This document shows, one piece after another, positions 5,606-10,350 of a DNA stretch of 10,350 bases (within the stretch, counting starts at the first letter, position 1; each line of letters opens with the position of its first letter). The DNA comes from Actinomycetota bacterium (GTDB taxonomy: Bacteria > Actinomycetota > Thermoleophilia > UBA2241): assembly GCA_003132645.1 (NCBI GenBank), contig PKYM01000271.1, positions 9,027-19,376 on the forward strand. Reading direction: 5' to 3'. Both the position numbers and the translations under genes were made by a program. The notes under the pieces were generated by a model. It searched no databases. It saw only the letters and a program-made list of their open reading frames with translations, and was not told the origin of the DNA.

Positions 5606-7666
5606 ATGAAGATCCGGGGGCGTCGGCGCCTTGGCAAGAGGTGGCCGGCCGTGGCCGCCATCGGCGGTGCGGCTGCCATCGCGACGCTGGCCGTAGTGGG
5701 TATGTGCGCCATCGCAGCCTGCGGCGGTCCGCAGCCTCAGTCCACGCCGACCAGCGCCGGCGCGGCGTCCGGCGGCCCGGAATCGAGCTCCAGCTCCGCG
5801 CCGAGCGGTGCGACTGCGGCCACGACCGACGCCTTCGTGCGCGTCGATCAGGTCGGCTACGCCGCGACGGCTCCCAAACGGGCCTATCTCATGACGCGCG
5901 CGCCGGCGGCCGGCGCGGCGTTCACGGTGAGCCGCGATGGTGTGGTCGTTGCCGGTCCCCTGCCGATCGGCGCGGCGAGGGGTCCCTGGAACAGCCGGTT
6001 CCGGCACGTCTACGCCCTCGACTTCGACCGCCTGACCGACGCCGGCACGTACACCATCGCGGTGAGCGGACCGGTGAAAGCCGTCTCGCCGCCGTTCGCC
6101 ATAGGCAGCGGCTCCGACGTCTATGCCCACGCGCTCGCCAACGCCCTGCGCTTCTACCAGACCGAGCGCGACGGGCCCTCCTTCTACCGCTCGGCGCTGC
6201 GTACGGCGCCGGCGCATCTGAACGACCGGCACGCCCTGACCTACCGCACGCCGCACGTGAACGGCGACGGCGTCTTTCGCGGCGACCTGAGCTCGCTGGG
6301 GGTACGCATCGATGCCTCGGGCGGCTGGTGGGACGCGGGCGATTATCTGAAGTTCGTCCACGCGACCGCTTACGTCGAGGCCCTGATGCTGGTCGGCGAA
6401 CGCGACTTCCCGTTGCAGATGGGAGCCGCGTCGCGGACGGCCGATTTCTCGGCCGAGGGCGTCTTCGGCGCCACCTGGCTGCTGCACATGTGGAACGACC
6501 GCACGCGCACGCTCTACTACCAGGTCGGCATCGGCTCGGGTAACGCCCACACGGCGGGCGACCACGATATCTGGCGCCTTCCTCAGCGCGACGACACCTG
6601 GCGCACCGGCGACCCCGTCTATCGCTACATCCGCCACCGGCCCGTGTTTCGGGCCGGCAAGCCCGGCGCGAAGATCAGCCCGAACCTCGCTGGGCGCGAC
6701 GCGGCCGCGCTGGCTTTGGCCTACCAGGTCTACCGCACCCGGCTTCCGGCCTTCGCAAGCCGCTGTCTGCGCGCGGCGGTCCACATCTTCGCGCTTGCCG
6801 ACCCCGCCCCGAAGAGGCTCATGACGGCCATTCCCTACGACTACTACCCTGAGGCCGAGTGGCGCGACGACATGGAGCTCGGCGCGACTGAGCTCTCCGT
6901 CGCGATGGCCGACGGCGGCGCGCAGGTCACCGGCCTGCCGGCGAGCGCCCCTCTGACCTACCTGCGCGCGGCCGGCCACTGGGCGGCGGCCTACATGAGC
7001 GGCCCGCACGACGCCGCCGACACGCTCAATCTCTACGATGTCTCGGGCCTCGCCCACTACGAGCTGTACCGGGCGATCGAGCGGGCCGGCGAGCCCAGCG
7101 GCCTCGAGGTCAGCCCCGACCAGTTGCTGGGCGACCTGCGCAAGGCGCTCCAGGGCGCGGTCGCGCAGGCCGCAAGCGACCCGTTCCAGTTCGGCTTTCC
7201 CTGGAACCAGTGGGACACGACCTCTCACGGCGCCGGTCTCGTCGTCATGGCCAGTGAGTACGACGAGCTCACGCACTCGACGGCCTACGCCGCCTGGGCC
7301 AGCCGCTGGCTGGCCGACATCCTGGGGGCCAACGCCTGGGGGACGTCGCTGATCGTCGGCGACGGCTCGACGTTTCCGCACTGCCTCCAGCACCAGGTGG
7401 CCAACCTCCGGGGCACCCTGGACGGTCGTGCGCCGCTTCTGCTGGGCGCGGCCGTCGAAGGTCCGAACGCAGACCAGGACAACGGCGCCATGCCGGGCAT
7501 GCGGCTCGGACCGAGCGCCGATCCCTTCAGACAGTTCGACGCCCCAGGCGCCGGCGGCGCCAGGTGGCGAGACGCGGTCCAGAACTACCCCAACACCGAG
7601 CCGGCCATCGACCTCACCGCGGCGAGCCTTCTCGCCTTCTCGCGGATGATGGCGGGGCGCGACTAG
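5606..7666 (+). CDS. Lipoprotein glycoside hydrolase family 9 (cellulase/cellodextrinase type)
   Basis: A 686-residue secreted, probably lipid-anchored inverting beta-glucanase. A basic N terminus (KIRGRRRLGKR) and hydrophobic stretch lead to a lipobox IAAC with Cys39 as the likely lipidation site. A Ser/Thr/Pro/Gly linker covers about 41-75. An N-terminal Ig-like domain of the CelD_N type follows (about 75-167, starting FVRVDQVGYA), then the alpha6 barrel to the end. GH9 hallmarks are GGWWDAGDY at 239-247 with Asp243 and Asp246 (base region), LGANAWGTSLIVG at 573-585 with the following PHCLQHQ, and NTEPAID at 663-669 where Glu665 is the likely acid. No carbohydrate-binding module or dockerin is present. 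ATG is preceded by AAAGGGGGG with four bases between. Cellulose, cellodextrins or mixed-linkage glucan are plausible substrates. Exo-glucosaminidase members of GH9 also carry the Ig domain. Confidence 0.9.
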   Translation: MKIRGRRRLGKRWPAVAAIGGAAAIATLAVVGMCAIAACGGPQPQSTPTSAGAASGGPESSSSSAPSGATAATTDAFVRVDQVGYAATAPKRAYLMTRAPAAGAAFTVSRDGVVVAGPLPIGAARGPWNSRFRHVYALDFDRLTDAGTYTIAVSGPVKAVSPPFAIGSGSDVYAHALANALRFYQTERDGPSFYRSALRTAPAHLNDRHALTYRTPHVNGDGVFRGDLSSLGVRIDASGGWWDAGDYLKFVHATAYVEALMLVGERDFPLQMGAASRTADFSAEGVFGATWLLHMWNDRTRTLYYQVGIGSGNAHTAGDHDIWRLPQRDDTWRTGDPVYRYIRHRPVFRAGKPGAKISPNLAGRDAAALALAYQVYRTRLPAFASRCLRAAVHIFALADPAPKRLMTAIPYDYYPEAEWRDDMELGATELSVAMADGGAQVTGLPASAPLTYLRAAGHWAAAYMSGPHDAADTLNLYDVSGLAHYELYRAIERAGEPSGLEVSPDQLLGDLRKALQGAVAQAASDPFQFGFPWNQWDTTSHGAGLVVMASEYDELTHSTAYAAWASRWLADILGANAWGTSLIVGDGSTFPHCLQHQVANLRGTLDGRAPLLLGAAVEGPNADQDNGAMPGMRLGPSADPFRQFDAPGAGGARWRDAVQNYPNTEPAIDLTAASLLAFSRMMAGRD

Positions 7667-7688
7667 GGGTAATGACCGGGTACATGAG

Positions 7689-7694
7689 TAGCGT
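7689..7694 (+). promoter_or_regulatory. Candidate -10 of a leaderless start (TAGCGT)
   Basis: TAGCGT ends seven bases before the ATG at 7702, the spacing expected when transcription begins at the start codon. Leaderless genes with TANNNT boxes are common in actinobacteria. There is no Shine-Dalgarno sequence ahead of this ATG, unlike most genes in the window. Confidence 0.45.
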
Positions 7695-7701
7695 GGGCAT
7701 C

Positions 7702-8333
7702 ATGGATGTCATTCTGATTCCCGGGTGCGCGCGCTGACGCTGCCCGGGCTCGCGTCGATCGACGACGATCGTGCGGGCGTCGGCCTCGCCGATCACGTTG
7801 CCGCGGTCATCGAGGTCATCGACGACACGGATGCGCCGGTGGCGTTGGTCGGTCACAGCGGCGGCGGGGCGATCGCGCACGCGGCGGTCGACGCGCGCCC
7901 GGATCGGGTCGCCCGCGTCGTGTACGTCGACTCGGTGCCGCTCGGCGACGGCGGCGTGATCAACGACGAACTGCCCGTCGTGGACGGCGAGATCCCGCTG
8001 CCCGACTGGTCGGTGTTTCAGGAGGAGGACCTCACCGATCTCGACGACGAACTGCGGGAGCGGTTCCGGGCGACGTCGATCCCCCAGCCGGTGGGGGTCG
8101 CGACCGACCGCCAGGTGCTGCGCGACCCGCGCCGCTACGACGTGCCGATCACGGTGATCAGCTGCGAGTTCCCGTCGGAGATGCTGCGCGAGTTGATGGC
8201 GAAGGGCCACTCGTACACGGCGGAGCTCGCCAGGGTCCACGATACGAAGCTCGTCGATCTGCCGACCGGGCATTGGCCGCAGTTCACGAAGCCGGCCGAG
8301 CTCGGGGCGGCGCTCGTCGAGGCCCTCGCCTGA
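7702..8333 (+). pseudogene. Alpha/beta hydrolase with internal out-of-frame deletion
   Basis: The ATG at 7702 opens MDVILIPG, the first conserved strand of an alpha/beta hydrolase, then hits TGA at 7735-7737. The next strand (VRALTLPG) continues at once from 7725 in another frame and runs to 8333. Counting from 7725, the remainder has the nucleophile elbow GHSGG (Ser45), a cap region, CEFPS (about 147-151) and catalytic His183 in TGHWPQ. The segment normally between IPG and RALTLPG, with the residues after the oxyanion-hole motif and the first helix, is missing. I estimate about 20 codons gone from family knowledge. No ribosome site precedes the GTG at 7725, so the 203-codon remnant is unlikely to be translated well or to fold. 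The window shows no compensating frame. A sequencing or assembly gap is the alternative to a true pseudogene. Confidence 0.75.
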
Positions 8334-8341
8334 GGCCGCGG

Positions 8342-8372
8342 CCCGGTGGTCTCGACCGGCTCGACCACCGGG
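8342..8372. repeat. Actinobacterial REP-like palindrome
   Basis: Ten-base arms CCCGGTGGTC (8342-8351) and GACCACCGGG (8363-8372) pair perfectly around TCGACCGGCTC. TCGACC occurs twice within the element. The read-through peptide on the minus strand, VEPVETT, is the familiar signature of an extragenic palindrome abundant in many Micrococcales and Propionibacteriales genomes. It lies nine bases after the hydrolase stop and could act as a transcription terminator. It is the only copy in the window. Confidence 0.75.
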
Positions 8373-8431
8373 GATGCTGGGCGACGCGCTCGACGACGCC
8401 ACCGGCGGCGCCGTCCGCCCGGTCGGGCCTG

Positions 8432-8437
8432 CTACAC
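8432..8437 (+). promoter_or_regulatory. Candidate -10 box for the ferritin-like gene
   Basis: TACACT in the context CTGCTACACTTACG lies 63 bases ahead of the ATG at 8501. It resembles the GCTA-type elements at 1874 and 2746. The -35 is not recognisable. It marks the likely return to native sequence after the REP-like palindrome. Confidence 0.45.
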
Positions 8438-8500
8438 TTACGTCAGAAGCTTTTCTACGCTCCGGGCCGTGACGGCGGACCGCTACTTCCGGGAGGCAGG

Positions 8501-8983
8501 ATGAGCAGCAGCGGCGCAAGCGGCGCCACGACGGCCAGGCAGGTCGTCGACGCCCTCGCCGAGCACGAGGACGCCATCGGCGACCTCTATGCGGCCTACG
8601 GCATGTGTTTCACCGAGGCGGCGAGCTTCTGGCAGGGCCTGTCGGCCGAGGAGTACGGCCACGGCTCGCTGATGCGCGACCTCTCCGCCTCCGAGCGCGA
8701 GCCGGCGACGTTCATCGACAGTCGGCGCTTTCCACTGCCCGAGTTGCGCGCGGCGACCCGCGCGGTGCGCGACCAGATGGAGGTCGCCGAGAACAGCCGT
8801 CTCACGCTGGTCCAGGCGTTGCAGACCGCTCTCGACTTCGAACAGGAGATCGTCGAACGCGACGCCTACCAGGTCTTTGCCAGCGATTCCGCGAACGTGG
8901 CTCGCGTGCTCAGCCACCTGCGCGTCTCATCTGAGCGACACCGCGACAGCATCAGAGACCTGCTGATGCGCCAGCCTCGGTAG
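8501..8983 (+). CDS. Ferritin-like (rubrerythrin-type) four-helix protein
   Basis: A 160-residue, mostly helical protein with the layout of a ferritin-like fold. Helix 1 spans about 13-40 with Glu21/Glu23 and Tyr30. Helix 2 carries a clear ExxH (Glu51, His54 in EEYGHG). A loop lies at about 64-78. Helix 3 has Glu114/Glu116/Glu119, and helix 4 carries Glu145 and His147. The second iron motif is E-R-H rather than the classic ExxH, so iron binding may be incomplete or the helix register shifted. A role in iron handling or peroxide reduction is the family expectation but is not proven. The start is ATG with GGGAGG (8491-8496) four bases upstream. Nine bases separate it from the RDD gene, so they probably form an operon. 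Confidence 0.65.
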   Translation: MSSSGASGATTARQVVDALAEHEDAIGDLYAAYGMCFTEAASFWQGLSAEEYGHGSLMRDLSASEREPATFIDSRRFPLPELRAATRAVRDQMEVAENSRLTLVQALQTALDFEQEIVERDAYQVFASDSANVARVLSHLRVSSERHRDSIRDLLMRQPR

Positions 8984-8992
8984 GCGGCGGCC

Positions 8993-9682
8993 GTGCCGAT
9001 CTGCGACAACTGTGGCATGGGCCTGCCCGTGGGCTACGAGTACTGCTTCAAGTGCGGCTACCCGGTGCGCGGCCTGCCGGCCGGGGACGCAGACCCGGCG
9101 GGGGCGGCTGCGCAGCAGCCGCCCCCGCCGGGTCTCGGCCCGGCCGCGGGGCCGTTTGCCGGCGGCTATCGACCGGCCGCCCCGGGGTTCGGTCCCGCCG
9201 CCGCGGCTCGCACTCAGGTGCTGGCCTCCTGGCAGAGCCGTCTGGCGGCCGCGCTGATCGACTACGCCGTCGTCTCGGCGGCGATCGGGCTCGTCGCCGG
9301 CGTGTCCGGGGCGCTGAGCGGCACCGCAAGCCTGTGGAGCCACGGCACGACCTCGCGGCCCGTGCTCTTGCTCGAGGGCGCTCTGCTGCTCGCCTTCGCC
9401 GCCTACAACCTGATCTGCGAGGCGGCCTTTGGAGCCACTCTGGGCAAGCGCCTGCTGGGCCTGCGGGTCGTGGCCTACGGCGGTGCACGGCCCGGCATCG
9501 TGGCTGTGGTGGTGCGCAACCTGACGAAGGTGCTGAGCGGGCTGTTCTGGATCGTCGGCGTGCCGGTGGCGATGTTCGCCATCGCCACCAACGCCAACCA
9601 CCAGCGCCTCGGCGATCGCCTGGCCGGCACCTACGTGCTGCACGACGTCTTCACCTTCGTCGCGCCCGGCGCACCCCAGTAG
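8993..9682 (+). CDS. Zinc-ribbon RDD-family membrane protein
   Basis: A 229-residue protein. A four-cysteine zinc ribbon (Cys4, Cys7, Cys18, Cys21; CxxC-x10-CxxC) opens the chain. A Pro/Gly/Ala-rich linker spans about 25-75. An RDD membrane domain follows, with Arg83 and Asp90 in SRLAAALIDY, hydrophobic segments at about 87-106, 124-142 and 180-200, the LGKRLLGLRVV loop (150-160) and LGDRLAGTYV near the C terminus (206-215). RDD proteins are poorly characterised, and some have been linked to ion or sodium/proton transport. The start is a GTG nine bases after the ferritin-like stop. The upstream AGGCGG is a modest ribosome site, consistent with translational coupling. It converges on the HAD gene with 15 bases between stops. 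Confidence 0.85.
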   Translation: MPICDNCGMGLPVGYEYCFKCGYPVRGLPAGDADPAGAAAQQPPPPGLGPAAGPFAGGYRPAAPGFGPAAAARTQVLASWQSRLAAALIDYAVVSAAIGLVAGVSGALSGTASLWSHGTTSRPVLLLEGALLLAFAAYNLICEAAFGATLGKRLLGLRVVAYGGARPGIVAVVVRNLTKVLSGLFWIVGVPVAMFAIATNANHQRLGDRLAGTYVLHDVFTFVAPGAPQ

Positions 9683-9689
9683 GGGCCCG

Positions 9690-9712
9690 CTCGGCCTCTA
9701 GAAGAGGTCGAG
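9690..9712. terminator. Stem-loop between convergent RDD and HAD genes
   Basis: CTCGGCCTC (9690-9698) pairs with GAGGTCGAG (9704-9712) over nine bases with one G-U pair and a five-base loop TAGAA. It lies between the two convergent stops and overlaps the last codons and stop of the HAD gene. There is no T tract, so any termination would be Rho-dependent or of the L-shaped type. Confidence 0.45.
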
Positions 9713-10306
9713 CAGATCGCTGGGGGCGTGGGCCATGTGGTCGGGGTTGGCGCGACGAAGGCGTTCGACCCCGTGCCAGCCCCACGCCACGCCGACCGTG
9801 CCCACGCCCGCCCGCCGGGCCTCGAGGATGTCGCCCACGGTGTCGCCCACATACCAGGCGGCAAGCGCGCGCCCGAAGCGCCGTCTGGCGTTGTCGATCT
9901 TGCGCGTCTTGCTCTCGTCCTGGTCGCCGCCGATCACCTCGGCGACGCCGCGCACGGAGTGCTCCGCAAGCACGCGCTCGACCACGTCGGTGCGGCTCGA
10001 GGTGATCACGATCACCCGGTGCGCGGCGGCCAGCCGCTCGATCACCGTGGCCATCTCGGGAAAGAGCTCGGGGCTCGGCGCGGCGCCGAAGGCGTTCTCG
10101 ACTTCGGAGACGACGGTCGGGGGCACACCCGCGGCGGCCAGCGCCTCGAACCAGTTGCTCTCGGTGAATTCGAGGAACTGCTCGGCTGTCGCCAGGTCGG
10201 CGAAGCCCTCAGCCCGTACGGTCTCGACAAACGCGCGACATTGATGATCGAGGGAGTCGACGATGACGCCGTCGAAGTCGAACATGATCAGCTTGCTTTG
10301 CGTCAA
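9698..10306 (-). CDS. HAD-superfamily phosphatase (phosphoglycolate phosphatase-like)
   Basis: A 202-residue haloacid-dehalogenase-like hydrolase, expected to remove phosphate from a small metabolite through an aspartyl-phosphate. Motif I is DFDGVIVDS with nucleophile Asp10 and acid Asp12. Residues 18-85 form the helical cap. Motif II is ITSSR (Thr102/Ser103). The motif III lysine is Lys133 or Lys136. Motif IV is VGDTVGDI with Asp155 and Asp159 binding magnesium. Length and the GDTVGDI motif fit phosphoglycolate phosphatase or pyrophosphatase-like HADs, but the substrate cannot be read from sequence. The start is TTG at 10306, chosen because GGAGAGG lies just upstream. An in-frame ATG eight codons in would cut into motif I. 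It runs toward the RDD gene and is separated from it by a stem-loop. Confidence 0.88.
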   Translation of the reverse strand: MTQSKLIMFDFDGVIVDSLDHQCRAFVETVRAEGFADLATAEQFLEFTESNWFEALAAAGVPPTVVSEVENAFGAAPSPELFPEMATVIERLAAAHRVIVITSSRTDVVERVLAEHSVRGVAEVIGGDQDESKTRKIDNARRRFGRALAAWYVGDTVGDILEARRAGVGTVGVAWGWHGVERLRRANPDHMAHAPSDLLDLF

Positions 10307-10350
10307 GGCCTCTCCGCGGTAGCACGCCCGGGAGAGCGCCGTGCGGGCGC

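Noticed and set aside
5591..7393. Minus-strand frame of 600 codons opposite the GH9 gene
   Set aside because: Composition is typical of antisense reading (Arg/Ala/Gly/Val), with no motif. The plus strand encodes a complete GH9 lipoprotein.
8135..8368. Minus-strand small frame starting with VEPVETT
   Set aside because: The start falls in the palindromic repeat, whose antisense reading always gives this peptide. The rest is antisense to the hydrolase remnant.
10307..10320. Sequence matching the 5' end of the serine tRNAs (CCGCGGAGAGG on the minus strand)
   Set aside because: The match is 11 bases and is explained as the HAD gene's ribosome-binding site. No other tRNA parts are present.

Overview
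This is a GC-rich bacterial chromosomal segment. Frequent GTG/TTG starts, GC-rich third codon positions, clear Shine-Dalgarno sites and one palindromic repeat of a type known from high-GC Gram-positives all suggest an actinobacterium, possibly a deep-branching lineage. I cannot assign a class from sequence alone. All five tRNA genes encode their 3' CCA.

Layout. (a) 1-2560 is a translation-related block, mostly on the minus strand: tRNA-Ser(GCT), tRNA-Arg(ACG), the tRNA adenosine deaminase gene tadA, then tRNA-Ser(GGA), tRNA-Ser(CGA) and tRNA-Val(CAC). TadA makes the wobble inosine of tRNA-Arg(ACG), so the enzyme and its classic substrate lie about 1.2 kb apart. Two plus-strand membrane-protein genes of unknown function sit between them. 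The first has a perfect 21-bp tandem duplication across its start codon. (b) 2780-7670 is a run of plus-strand metabolic genes: an M20 zinc amidohydrolase/peptidase, a divergent enolase-superfamily enzyme, a 63-residue membrane protein, and a lipid-anchored family 9 glycoside hydrolase (cellulase family). A short terminator-like hairpin lies between the first two, so they may be regulated separately. (c) 7670-8430 looks like a foreign patch. It holds an alpha/beta hydrolase gene broken by an internal out-of-frame deletion, followed by a palindromic repeat of the GTCGAG(N)GTCGAGAC class common in Micrococcales/Propionibacteriales-type genomes. (d) 8430-9682 is a probable two-gene operon: a ferritin-like helical protein and a zinc-ribbon RDD membrane protein. 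(e) A HAD hydrolase converges on it from the minus strand, with a stem-loop at the junction.

Functional links. The tRNA/tadA block supports decoding of Arg CGN, Ser UCC/UCG/AGY and Val GUG codons. The M20 plus enolase-superfamily pair recalls N-acyl-amino-acid racemase/deacylase or dipeptide epimerase/peptidase pairings, but the active-site residues differ from the textbook subgroup and the substrate is unknown. I see no CRISPR array, transposase, integrase or recognisable defence system. The most unusual items are the eroded hydrolase with its repeat, the start-codon duplication, and the divergent enolase-family enzyme.
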